Assembly: GCA_902573015.1 (NCBI GenBank)
Contig: CACGIE010000009.1
Coordinates: forward strand, 1-44,064
Reading direction: 5' to 3'
Source: an uncultured Candidatus Poseidoniales archaeon
GTDB taxonomy: Archaea; Thermoplasmatota; Poseidoniia; Poseidoniales; Thalassarchaeaceae
Length of the DNA stretch: 44,064 bases
The position numbers and the translations under genes are program-made. Of this stretch, positions 26,923-35,943 are shown one piece after another; position 1 is the stretch's first letter; each line of letters opens with the position of its first letter. A model generated the notes under the pieces. The model searched no databases, was not told the origin of the DNA, and was given only the letters and a program-made list of their open reading frames with translations.

Positions 26923-29004
26923 TCAGTCCACCAGTTCCGCATCGATTGCTTTCCCCCCTCCCTGGGCGGAGCGGAGCCTCGCGAGGACCAGGGAGCCTGC
27001 CCACCCCATGGCCACCATTACCACGAGCCCCAAGGCGGCGGTCGGTATGCCGCTGGAGGATGACCCCCCTCCCTCCCCCGTTATCTCGTAGAAGACTGGG
27101 AGGGAGTGCGAGTCACCCGAGGAGGCGTGGACCTCCACTATGTGCTGTCCCTCGGGCAGGTCCCTCGGATCGAGGATGACGTGCCACAGGAATGGGGTCA
27201 GGGCGCCCAATTCCCCCGGGGGCTCGGAGTAGGTGGTCTCGTGCCATGGGCCGCTGCCCACCCTGTACTCGACCCTATCGACCGAGCCGGCCTGGCCCCA
27301 TGCGTGTCCGGTGATGTTGATCAAGTCCGTCTGGGTGAGGTTCAGACCATGGCTCTGGAGGGTCGGGTCGATGGACCCCGTCTGTCCGGAGTCCCTGAGG
27401 AAAATCGCCAGTTCGACCGAGGCCAGTGCGTCTACCATCCCATATCCGAACTCCCTGTTCCAGTAGGGGTCGACGTCCGGCGCGCTGGGCTCTCCCCTGA
27501 GCTCCGAAGTGTGCTTGAGAACCTCCTTGATCTGGAGGGGCGTCAGGTTGGAGTTCGCCTCCATGACCAGGGCGATTATGCCGCTGACTGATGGGGTCGC
27601 GTAGGAAGTACCGCTCCCCCTTCCAGTGTAGGTGTTCTCCGATGCGTCACCCCCGAGGAAGTTGTTGCACGAGCCACTAGTGACGCATGCCTCCGCCTGG
27701 ACTATGTTGGTCCCGGGGGCGCTGATCTCCGGAATCAGCTCGTTGAGGGGGTTGCCGTCCCCGTTGTCCTTGCGGGGCCCCCTGGATGAGTAGCCAGCGA
27801 TCTCGTCGTCGGTCCTGTTGACGGTGTTCTTGTCATCGGTGGCAGCGACCGTGATCGACAGGGAGGACGCGCTCATGCCCGAGAGCCCGTCGTTGTCCTC
27901 CCCGGAGTTGCCTGCCGCGTTAGATACCACGACGCCTAGCTCCATGGCCTCGTCGAGTATCCTGCTGTGCATGTCCGAGCCATCCGAGCCGCCGTCCTCG
28001 TGACTGGTAATCCCCCAAGACAGCGAGATGATGTCTATGCCATGCCACTCCTCGTCGACCCCTGGCCAGGCGTCGTCACGGTGGTCGATAATCCACTGAA
28101 GACCGTTCATGGCTGACTCGTAGAACTCCTGCTCGAGGAGGTAGTTCTCGAACGGACCCGCCCCCACGTCGGTACCTATCCTCACATCCACGAGACCCGC
28201 ATCGGGGGCCGAGCCGTAGAACTGTGACTGGGTCCCGTCCGCCTCCAGCCCGGTAGCGCTCGCCATGCCCATGCAGGCCGTCCCGTGCTGGTTTCCGTCG
28301 TCGGGATCGAAGGAGCCGTCGTCCTCTCGACCGCCTGCGAGGATGCACTGGGGGTCGCTGTGGACGTAGCACACGGCGTCGTACCCCGCGACGAACTTGT
28401 CCACCAGACCGGGGTGCTCGTTGTCCACCCCGGTGTCAACCATTGCGATGTTGATCCCCCTGCCGGACAAGCCCAGGTCCCATGCGCCGATCGGGTAGTC
28501 GGAGGAGTTGCTGGCCTTCACCGCCGGGGTCTGGACATCGCCGTAGAAAACTAGCGAGCCGTACCTCTCGACCATTGCGACTCCGTCGATCTGTGACAGG
28601 TCCCCTGCCTCCGTGGGGTCGATGTCACCCAGCAGGACCGCGTCGACTACGGGCAGCTCCTGCCTAATCTCGAACCCCATTGATAGCAGGATATGCCTGT
28701 CGTAGTCAGTGACTGCTCTGGTGAAGGATAGGCCGACGTTGACTGGTCCCCCCGCCCCCTGGATGGAGTCATGGATGCCGTTCCTGTCCATGTCCAGGGT
28801 GGTCACGTCCCACCACTTGGAATGCGGGTCCCACCAGATTTCGGATTGTTCTGGTACCGAGGTCAGGTGGCCGGGCTCTACTATCTGCGCCTCTGCGAGC
28901 CTAGCCCCCTCTGGAACGGATGCCGAGCTGGAGGCCGCGATACTCCCCGTCAGTGGCGACATCATGACGACTACCATTAGCAGGGCTAGCAGTCTGCGGT
29001 CCAT
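26923..29004 (-). CDS. Membrane-anchored subtilisin-like S8 peptidase
   Basis: AMVDTGVDNEHPGL, HGTACMGMA, GTSYATPSVSG; signal peptide; C-terminal TM helix. Confidence 0.92.
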   Translation of the reverse strand: MDRRLLALLMVVVMMSPLTGSIAASSSASVPEGARLAEAQIVEPGHLTSVPEQSEIWWDPHSKWWDVTTLDMDRNGIHDSIQGAGGPVNVGLSFTRAVTDYDRHILLSMGFEIRQELPVVDAVLLGDIDPTEAGDLSQIDGVAMVERYGSLVFYGDVQTPAVKASNSSDYPIGAWDLGLSGRGINIAMVDTGVDNEHPGLVDKFVAGYDAVCYVHSDPQCILAGGREDDGSFDPDDGNQHGTACMGMASATGLEADGTQSQFYGSAPDAGLVDVRIGTDVGAGPFENYLLEQEFYESAMNGLQWIIDHRDDAWPGVDEEWHGIDIISLSWGITSHEDGGSDGSDMHSRILDEAMELGVVVSNAAGNSGEDNDGLSGMSASSLSITVAATDDKNTVNRTDDEIAGYSSRGPRKDNGDGNPLNELIPEISAPGTNIVQAEACVTSGSCNNFLGGDASENTYTGRGSGTSYATPSVSGIIALVMEANSNLTPLQIKEVLKHTSELRGEPSAPDVDPYWNREFGYGMVDALASVELAIFLRDSGQTGSIDPTLQSHGLNLTQTDLINITGHAWGQAGSVDRVEYRVGSGPWHETTYSEPPGELGALTPFLWHVILDPRDLPEGQHIVEVHASSGDSHSLPVFYEITGEGGGSSSSGIPTAALGLVVMVAMGWAGSLVLARLRSAQGGGKAIDAELVD

Positions 29005-29089
29005 CGTGCTCCTGCGTGCATCGGCTTCTATTCAAACCAACCTAGTTTGGGGAGGCGATTAGGCTGTTCGCTGGGAGGAAGAGTTGTGG

Positions 29090-29275
29090 TGGGGGCACTG
29101 GGATTTGAACCCAGATCAGCGGGTTTCTTCCGCTTAGCGTGCACCCGGATCGCGCACGCTCTCGGTTTGCGACGGGTCGGTGCTCCAGTTGGTCATCAAA
29201 TCCATCAGAATACCTCCTCGTCGTCATTCCCGTGCAACTGGAGCCCGCGGTACTACCAGGTTATACTATACCCCC
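29090..29275 (-). tRNA. tRNA-Trp(CCA) with about 113-nt intron; 3' CCA encoded (29087..29089)
   Basis: Minus strand: GGGGGTA/TGCCCCC acceptor, anticodon stem GCGGG/CCCGC, loop CT-CCA-G | intron | A, T-arm CTGGG-TTCAAAT-CCCAG. Confidence 0.85.
29177..29227 (-). ncRNA. Box C/D guide RNA within the tRNA-Trp intron
   Basis: Minus strand: C ATGACGA (29227-29221), 12-nt spacer, D' CTGA (29208-29205), C' TTGATGA (29199-29193), 12-nt spacer, D CCGA (29180-29177). Confidence 0.75.
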
Positions 29276-29330
29276 AAGGGTGACCCAGAGAGCGGTTTCC
29301 CGCTTATGATGGTCTCGGTCGTCCGATGTG

Positions 29331-31694
29331 TCACAGTGACGACGCCAATGGGCCCAGAGAGATGCTCAGCATGGTCCACGCGCCCATTATGGAGACTGCT
29401 AGGCCCCACGCCCTGGGCCTCAGTCCGACGCTCATAAGACCGATTATGGATGAGTACTGTCCGAAGAGTAGCGGTACCGATCGGAGTACTGTTGCAGCTA
29501 TGCCCGCGGTCACTCCGTAGCAGAGCAGTATCAGCGGCGAAAGTAGGACGCCTAGCAGACCGGACCTCGCCGTGGCACCGACCCCCTGGGCTATCATGGA
29601 GGGCTCGACCAGCCATATCAGCCAAGCCAGCCATAGCCCCAGGTAGACGTCCTCTGAGAACCTCCTCTCGCCTCTCCAGTCCCTGTACTTCCGGTCGAGT
29701 CTGGCATGCAGGGCTCTGGAGAGGAACTCCACCTCGGCAATCCTCCCCCTCGTGAGCATCGAAGCACCGTGGTAGACAAGTACTCCCGAGAGAGCCAGCT
29801 CCACTATCGTCCAGTTCGAGCCCATTCCCAAACCGGAGAGTAGGGCCACGGGCAAGGCCCATGCGATGAATCCGGATAGGGAGGCGCCCATTGTCATGAA
29901 CACCCCGACGCCGGGGATCAGTACCTCCTCGGGAGCCTTGTAGTCCCTCTCCGACGGCATCGCTACCACCAGAAGGGGTAGAAGCGACAGTCCCGCCACC
30001 ATCGACAGGATGTTCAGGGGGGAGTGATCGGACCCGAGGGACGCTGACTTTGCGGAGGACTTGATGTCCGATGGGGACATTGAGCCCGGAGACCAGTCCA
30101 CGATGAATCCGGCGGAGTCTATGACGAACACGGAGTCAGTGGGTCCGCTCGGGAGTGATTTGCCCACCGTCCCGTCATCCAGTAGCAGGGGCCATGAGCC
30201 GTTGAGTTCCAACGAGAAGTCGTCCAGGTTGTACGCCTTCACGTCCTCACCGGTGGCGATCTGTACGAAGGACGCCGAGGGCCCCCCCTCCATCGCGAGC
30301 ACCTTGGCTGCGGAGTCGAAGTCATCCATCTGCCTCTCGGCATTAGGGGACCCTGGGGTGAACAGCCCGAGGACTGCCACGTCAGATTCGCCCAGCAGTC
30401 CCGAAAGGGACTTCGCTCCGGAGTCGGGGTCGTGCGAGAGTAGGATGAAGCTCGGGGCGGCGCTACCCTCGCGGTAGTTATCCGAGTCTATCTCCGGCAG
30501 CCCAATTGCCGTTCCTGTGCAGGCGAGAGCGAGCAGGAGAACGGATCCGTATGCTGGCAGGGGTAGCTGCGAGCCCCTCATCGATACCCCTGCCCATGCC
30601 AGTAGCCCAAGGAACACTGAGGCCACGGCAGCGAACGACCCCAGTATAGGCGGGCTATCCTCTGGAACGTTGAACCTGAGCAGGACCCATGAGTGGCAGA
30701 CCTCGCCCGGGTCCTGATCGGTTAGAACCATGCACGCATCCAGCATGTAGTTCCCGGGAGCAAGGGGCTTGTCAGTTATCCAGGTGAGAACGGTCCTGTT
30801 GGATTCTCCCTTGGAGAAGCCGTCCGGTATCTCGAAGTGGTCCACCCAGACGTCCTCGTCATGCTTGTCGTGCCTCATGTCCGACCAAGGGACAGGCCCA
30901 ACCAGCTCAATCGACTGAGCGGAGAAGTCCGACGCGCCCCATGGCGAGAATGGAGTCAACTCAATCCTCGCCATTCTGTTCTGGTCGACGACCACGTCCA
31001 GCTCTGCCTCTATCATGTGCCCGTCAAAGATAACCCCGGTCCTGGCATCGTAGGTCCCCCACCAGAGGGTCCCGGATACAGCGCACTCGTGCCTAACCTG
31101 TATTGACAGGCGTATCTCCTCCCCGGAGTTCATCGAGATGTTGACGTTCTCGGCCCTAACCTCGAAGATATGGGGGTCCGTCCTGTCCTTGTTCATCACT
31201 ATCGGGTCTGTGTCAACGCTGGATAGAGCGGTTATCCCGCCCATCGTAAGTGAGACCGAGAACTGCGTTTCAGCTCCCAGTGGACCTCCCACAGGGAGGT
31301 CGGATATCGAGCATATGTCGCTGTTCGATTCTAGTGAGGCGAAGAGTAGGATTGTGATGTTCCCCTCGAACCGGAAGGGCTCCTCGGTCGACGCCGAGAA
31401 TGCATCGACAATGGTTGGTAGCGTCAGCGAGCTACTCTTTGAGAAGGAGACGCTTCCGGATGGCAGGCCGGTCACAGTGGTCCAGTTGCGATCCAGGTAC
31501 TGGCCATCCTCTACCCCCTTCAGGAACAGCATGTGCTGCTCGGGGTACGACTGGTCTACCCCGGGACCCTCGTATGCCAGCTGGTTCTGGGCTATGCTGG
31601 GAGAGGATGACAGTATGAGCAGGGCGGATATCGCCATCAGAAACAGAGGAGCGCGTCCCTGACTCAACCTACTCACCATTGGATTCTGCCCCAA
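29331..31694 (-). CDS. Secreted/multi-pass membrane protein with a Cys-less redoxin-like domain
   Basis: Signal peptide; APSFILLSHDPDSG...VLGLFTPGSPNAERQMDDF...VFVIDSAGFIVDW; multiple TM helices. Confidence 0.7.
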   Translation of the reverse strand: MGQNPMVSRLSQGRAPLFLMAISALLILSSSPSIAQNQLAYEGPGVDQSYPEQHMLFLKGVEDGQYLDRNWTTVTGLPSGSVSFSKSSSLTLPTIVDAFSASTEEPFRFEGNITILLFASLESNSDICSISDLPVGGPLGAETQFSVSLTMGGITALSSVDTDPIVMNKDRTDPHIFEVRAENVNISMNSGEEIRLSIQVRHECAVSGTLWWGTYDARTGVIFDGHMIEAELDVVVDQNRMARIELTPFSPWGASDFSAQSIELVGPVPWSDMRHDKHDEDVWVDHFEIPDGFSKGESNRTVLTWITDKPLAPGNYMLDACMVLTDQDPGEVCHSWVLLRFNVPEDSPPILGSFAAVASVFLGLLAWAGVSMRGSQLPLPAYGSVLLLALACTGTAIGLPEIDSDNYREGSAAPSFILLSHDPDSGAKSLSGLLGESDVAVLGLFTPGSPNAERQMDDFDSAAKVLAMEGGPSASFVQIATGEDVKAYNLDDFSLELNGSWPLLLDDGTVGKSLPSGPTDSVFVIDSAGFIVDWSPGSMSPSDIKSSAKSASLGSDHSPLNILSMVAGLSLLPLLVVAMPSERDYKAPEEVLIPGVGVFMTMGASLSGFIAWALPVALLSGLGMGSNWTIVELALSGVLVYHGASMLTRGRIAEVEFLSRALHARLDRKYRDWRGERRFSEDVYLGLWLAWLIWLVEPSMIAQGVGATARSGLLGVLLSPLILLCYGVTAGIAATVLRSVPLLFGQYSSIIGLMSVGLRPRAWGLAVSIMGAWTMLSISLGPLASSL

Positions 31695-31722
31695 GCTGTA
31701 TGTTCAATCCTTTGTATTCATG

Positions 31723-32463
31723 TTAGAAGAGCCTCGAAGCAATGAAAATGGCCATCAGCGAGCCTGAGAGGGTTGCAATGAAGTTCACCCCGTGCTTCCC
31801 CAAATACCCGCGGTTCTCCAGCATCGCACCCAGTATGGAGTCTACCTGGCACCCCAGCCATCCGATTAGGATAACGAACGGGAAGAACAGCTCTACTGGC
31901 GTCCGGTCCCCGTTTATGGCCCCAAGAATCGTGGACACCACAGAAATCAGTAGTGCTCCATAGAAGGCTGCCAGAGTCCCGGTTGGGGACATCCCCCCGT
32001 TTGTTCCGGCCGGCACTGCCTCGAGGGTGGTGATTATCCGGGTCCTGGGATCTAGGCTGCCTATCTCCGAGGCAAGGGTGTCTGAGGCAGCCACAGAGAC
32101 TGACGAGCAGAGCATGAAGTACGCCCACTCGTGGCCTCCGATGAAGAAGTTCCCTATCGCGATCATGCTGGCCATCCCGCCGTTGGCGATTACGTTCTTC
32201 CAACCCCTGACGCCTGCATTGGCCTCCTCGGCGGATATCTTCGCCTTCTCCTCAAACCTCCATTTGGTCGCAAAGGAGCCTACAATCAGGAATGTCATGA
32301 GTACCACCAGCCATGTCCAATGCCCCAGTAGGGATATCGTCAGTCCCACCACTAGGGCTGCAATGACGCCACCTTTGTCCAGTAGGTCCTTCCACATGGA
32401 TACGAGAAGTAGGGCCGATACCAGCGCAATGGAGACTGCGAGGTCATCGCCTATTTCGACCAT
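31723..32463 (-). CDS. DUF92/TIGR00297 family membrane protein
   Basis: NAGVRGWKNVIANGGMAS...SVAASDTLASEIG...VPAGTNGGMSPTGTLAAFYGA. Confidence 0.85.
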   Translation of the reverse strand: MVEIGDDLAVSIALVSALLLVSMWKDLLDKGGVIAALVVGLTISLLGHWTWLVVLMTFLIVGSFATKWRFEEKAKISAEEANAGVRGWKNVIANGGMASMIAIGNFFIGGHEWAYFMLCSSVSVAASDTLASEIGSLDPRTRIITTLEAVPAGTNGGMSPTGTLAAFYGALLISVVSTILGAINGDRTPVELFFPFVILIGWLGCQVDSILGAMLENRGYLGKHGVNFIATLSGSLMAIFIASRLF

Positions 32464-32544
32464 ATTGACAGCATGGCGTTTCCATTGGCGGTCATGAACG
32501 ATTCGGAGTAGGCTGTTGGATGAGGGCGAATTAATGGGGGCCCC

Positions 32545-34122
32545 CTACTCGAGGGAGTTGACGCCCTTGATCAGGCCCCTAGCGATCAGCAGTACCGAGG
32601 AGACCAGGAAGGCGGTCCAAGTGAACTGGATAACGACTGTTGCAGAACCTCCCATGCCGTAGGCATCGGGGAGGTAGTAGGAGAGGAATGAGGATCCATT
32701 CCAGAATGCGTGCCCGACTATTGACAGAGTCACAGCCGCGGAGAATGACTTAGGGGTCTTGATCCCCGTCGACGCCCTCATGGCCCGGTTATCGCCATAC
32801 GTGAAATGGAACTCTTGACTTCCGAACTCAGGCTCCCTTGACGGTTTCGGGTCCTTTCCGACGATAACCCATGGATGAGCCTCGTCCTCGGCTTCCTGCG
32901 ATGCCTGCGAGATGGCCTCCTCCAAGGTCGGCCTCGAGCCATCGAACCCCGAAAGATCCCCATCTCCGTCGGTGTCGATCCCTACTCCCTCTGCGATGTC
33001 TATAGCAGATATCGCCATGGTCTTGGCCTTCCATGAGAGCCTGGCCTTCAATTCCTTGTCTGTCGCCATCCAACCTATCGCCGTACCAGCGACTGCAGTC
33101 CACACCGCGTGGCCAGGGATTGACCCGATACCTCGAACCAGGATTGTGAACGAGGCGGCGAAAGGCCCTCCCAACAACGATACCCCGATGTACTGGAAGT
33201 TCTCTATCAGGGCGAAGCCCAGGCCCACTGTGAAACCTACCTGGAAGCCGTGCTTGGGCCCTTTGATGTAGGGCAGGAATAGAGCTACTGCCATGGCCTT
33301 GAAAATCTCCTCGCACAATGGTGCGCCCACGGCCAGGAGCGAGAACTCGAAGGCCCAGTGGTCTGGTTCGAAAGGGATTAGTTCGGGTGCCACGAGGGAG
33401 TTGAACAAAAACGCAGGGAAGGCAGAGGCCATTCCTGCCATCAGCCAGGCCTCTGCATCCCTCCTGCGAGTAGGAATTCCCAGAAGTCGATCGGAAGTCC
33501 CCCACCATGCGAGGACCGGGAGTGAGAACCCAACTATCCAGGTCGGAATCGCGAGCAGCAGGAATAGCACGATTCCGAGATCTGCTAGGCCCTCCTGGAA
33601 GTCCTGCAGTATCAACAGGAGCAGGCTGACCAGGACCGAGACGACTAGGCCGAAAAGTAGCCACAGCTGACGAGTGGGGGGTAGGTCAAGAACGGAGTCG
33701 TCCCTTACCAAGTAACGGCTCATTCTCGTCCTCATAGGAGTCCTGAGGGACCCGCCCTCAGGAAGCGCGTGGGCCTGAGAGCCCCCCGCATCAGGAGTGA
33801 GTAGCCTGACGTGAACGAGTCTAGGCCTGTGCAACCTGAAAATCAGGGCTATCAGAGGGGCGCTGCACAGTCCAGAGAGTAGTACGGCGATTGGCTCGAG
33901 ATATACTATGCCTATCACTAAGAATAGTAGGACGTACATCAGGAAGAAGGCGGGAATGACCGTTCCCAGCATCCTGAGGTATGCCCTCCAGGGCCTGCTA
34001 TTTCTGGCGACCATTAGGTTACTTGGTGGCTCGCTAAGGGGCTCTGGTTCCTTGAACCGGTACATTCTCCCCATCTGGTCTATGAATGTCCTTCCTTCTT
34101 GCATGGCCTCACCCGGTGCCAC
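32545..34122 (-). CDS. PrsW family intramembrane metalloprotease
   Basis: APLCEEIFKAMAV; GFTVGLGFALIENFQY; IPGHAVWTAVAGTAIG. Confidence 0.85.
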   Translation of the reverse strand: MAPGEAMQEGRTFIDQMGRMYRFKEPEPLSEPPSNLMVARNSRPWRAYLRMLGTVIPAFFLMYVLLFLVIGIVYLEPIAVLLSGLCSAPLIALIFRLHRPRLVHVRLLTPDAGGSQAHALPEGGSLRTPMRTRMSRYLVRDDSVLDLPPTRQLWLLFGLVVSVLVSLLLLILQDFQEGLADLGIVLFLLLAIPTWIVGFSLPVLAWWGTSDRLLGIPTRRRDAEAWLMAGMASAFPAFLFNSLVAPELIPFEPDHWAFEFSLLAVGAPLCEEIFKAMAVALFLPYIKGPKHGFQVGFTVGLGFALIENFQYIGVSLLGGPFAASFTILVRGIGSIPGHAVWTAVAGTAIGWMATDKELKARLSWKAKTMAISAIDIAEGVGIDTDGDGDLSGFDGSRPTLEEAISQASQEAEDEAHPWVIVGKDPKPSREPEFGSQEFHFTYGDNRAMRASTGIKTPKSFSAAVTLSIVGHAFWNGSSFLSYYLPDAYGMGGSATVVIQFTWTAFLVSSVLLIARGLIKGVNSLE

Positions 34123-34217
34123 TCAGATCGCCCATCACTCGCGGTGCCAGATGCACCCGGTGCGGTTCCTCATCACTGTGGCGTTCAATGAGCCGAGGGT
34201 TTCGATATTGGGCTTTG

Positions 34218-34403
34218 TCATCTACCGATTACCCCGCAGGATGTACAGTACGTCTCGCCCCTCTTCTCGTCCCTCTTCATGCTCCACTGCCCGCAGGACG
34301 GACATCGAGGTAGGCGCTTGCCTGGTGCCTTGATCCTTGGAGGCCTTCGTCTGCTAGTCTTGGGAACGGCCCATCCCTTCTTCGGGCGTCTTACCTTAGG
34401 CAC
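34218..34403 (-). CDS. Small zinc-ribbon protein
   Basis: 61 aa basic N-terminus; CPSCGQWSMKRDEKRGETYCTSCG; GTG start. Confidence 0.6.
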   Translation of the reverse strand: MPKVRRPKKGWAVPKTSRRRPPRIKAPGKRLPRCPSCGQWSMKRDEKRGETYCTSCGVIGR

Positions 34404-34496
34404 GAATCAGGAGAAGGGTCCTGATTCAAGAAATTGACTGAGAGGAGCGTGGGGTGCTCGGGAAGTTAATCATAAGCCAGTGGTATATCGGGTATC

Positions 34497-35429
34497 ATGC
34501 GCTGCACAGTTGTCGGAGCAGGGGTATCCGGACTCTCCACAGCAATCAGACTCTTGGAGAGCGGCCATGAAGTCGAGATAGTATCGGACAAGTTCAGCCC
34601 GGAGACGGTATCCGACGTGGCTGCGGCGATATGGTACCCCTTCCTCGTGAAGCCCGCGGATAGGGCCGACACGTGGGGGATAGTGACCTACGACGTCCTC
34701 GAGGGCCTATGCACAGAAGCACCCGAAGCCGGAGTGACGATGAGGGACGGTAGAGAATACCTGAGGGAGGTTGTGGACCTTCCGCCATGGAGCGATGACA
34801 TCGCGGCATTCAGGATCCTTGAACAGGGCGAGATACCAGAGGGCTACGTTTTCGGTTGGGAGTTCAGGGCCCCCGTTATCGAGATGCCCCTATACATGCC
34901 ATGGCTGAGGGCCAAGGTCGAGGGGGGTGGCGGGACTTTCAGGCATGGTTTAATCGAGGATCTGTCCGACCTGAGTGGGGACGTTGTAGTCAATTGTGTC
35001 GGCCTAGGCGCGAGAGAGCTTTGCGATGACCTCGAAGTCAGACCGGCAAGGGGGCAGATCCTCTTCATTGACCAGGACCCGGGAGTGGGTCACTTCGACC
35101 AACAGCCTGAGACCCTGACCTACACAATCCCCAGGAGCGATGTGACCGTGCTCGGTGGGACTGCGCAGGTCGACGACTGGAGCCTAGACATTAGGGACGA
35201 GGACAACGACCTGATACTTAGCAAGGTCGAGGCGATTTGGCCCGACTTGGACAGGGACAGGATAGTTGGGGGCACGGTGGGCCTCAGGCCTTCGCGAACA
35301 GAGGTCAGGCTAGAGGAAGAGGAGATAGGCGGGGTTCGTATAATTCACAACTACGGGCACGGAGGCGCCGGAGTGACCCTATCATGGGGATGCGCCGATG
35401 AAGTAGTTTCAATTGCAGAGGGAAGTTAG
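34497..35429 (+). CDS. FAD-dependent oxidoreductase, D-amino-acid oxidase family
   Basis: VVGAGVSGLSTAIRLLESGHEVEIVS; AAIWYPF; NCVGLGARELCDD; HNYGHGGAGVTLSWG. Confidence 0.85.
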   Translation: MRCTVVGAGVSGLSTAIRLLESGHEVEIVSDKFSPETVSDVAAAIWYPFLVKPADRADTWGIVTYDVLEGLCTEAPEAGVTMRDGREYLREVVDLPPWSDDIAAFRILEQGEIPEGYVFGWEFRAPVIEMPLYMPWLRAKVEGGGGTFRHGLIEDLSDLSGDVVVNCVGLGARELCDDLEVRPARGQILFIDQDPGVGHFDQQPETLTYTIPRSDVTVLGGTAQVDDWSLDIRDEDNDLILSKVEAIWPDLDRDRIVGGTVGLRPSRTEVRLEEEEIGGVRIIHNYGHGGAGVTLSWGCADEVVSIAEGS

Positions 35430-35437
35430 GAATCCCG

Positions 35438-35938
35438 ATGGGAGAGACATTCGACGTTGTCGATAGAAGTGACACTGTGATAGGCCAGGCTAGCCGGGAG
35501 GAGGTGCACCGAGATGGACTGCTACACAGGTCGGCCCACCTCTTGGTGTTCGATGACTCCGGGAGGGTCCTGCTTCAGATGAGGTCGATGGGGAAGGACA
35601 GATTTCCCGGGAGGTGGGACTCTTCGGTGTCCGGGCACGTCGATAGCGGCGAGGATTACGACCAGTGCATAGTCAGGGAGGCGATTGAGGAGATAGGGAT
35701 ACGTCTGGAGGCCACGCCTGAGAGGCTGTTCAAAATCGATGCATGCGAGGAGACGGACCAGGAGTTCACCTGGGTCTACAGAACATACTCCGAAGGTCCG
35801 TTCACTCCGAACGAGGAGGAGGTCTCGGAGATCGGGTGGTTCACCGGTGACGAGGTGAGTCACCTAGTGAAAACCGATCCCGAGAGCGTGTCCCCTTCCT
35901 TCGCCCTTGTTTGGAGTAAGCTCCTCAAGGGACGCTGA
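35438..35938 (+). CDS. Nudix hydrolase (IPP-isomerase-like/YfcD-like)
   Basis: Nudix box GHVDSGEDYDQCIVREAIEEIGI; starts 9 nt after the upstream stop. Confidence 0.85.
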   Translation: MGETFDVVDRSDTVIGQASREEVHRDGLLHRSAHLLVFDDSGRVLLQMRSMGKDRFPGRWDSSVSGHVDSGEDYDQCIVREAIEEIGIRLEATPERLFKIDACEETDQEFTWVYRTYSEGPFTPNEEEVSEIGWFTGDEVSHLVKTDPESVSPSFALVWSKLLKGR

Positions 35939-35943
35939 CACTC

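Noticed and set aside
29090-29200. First read as a tRNA-Ser/Leu with a long variable arm
   Set aside because: No matching 5' acceptor strand in that span; the correct 5' half (GGGGGTA...GCGGGCTCCAG) lies at 29275-29238 and gives an intron-containing tRNA-Trp.
32828-33664. 278-aa minus-strand ORF overlapping the PrsW gene in another frame
   Set aside because: Arg/Pro/Gly-rich, no domain sense, fully contained in the well-supported PrsW ORF; typical GC-rich frame artefact.
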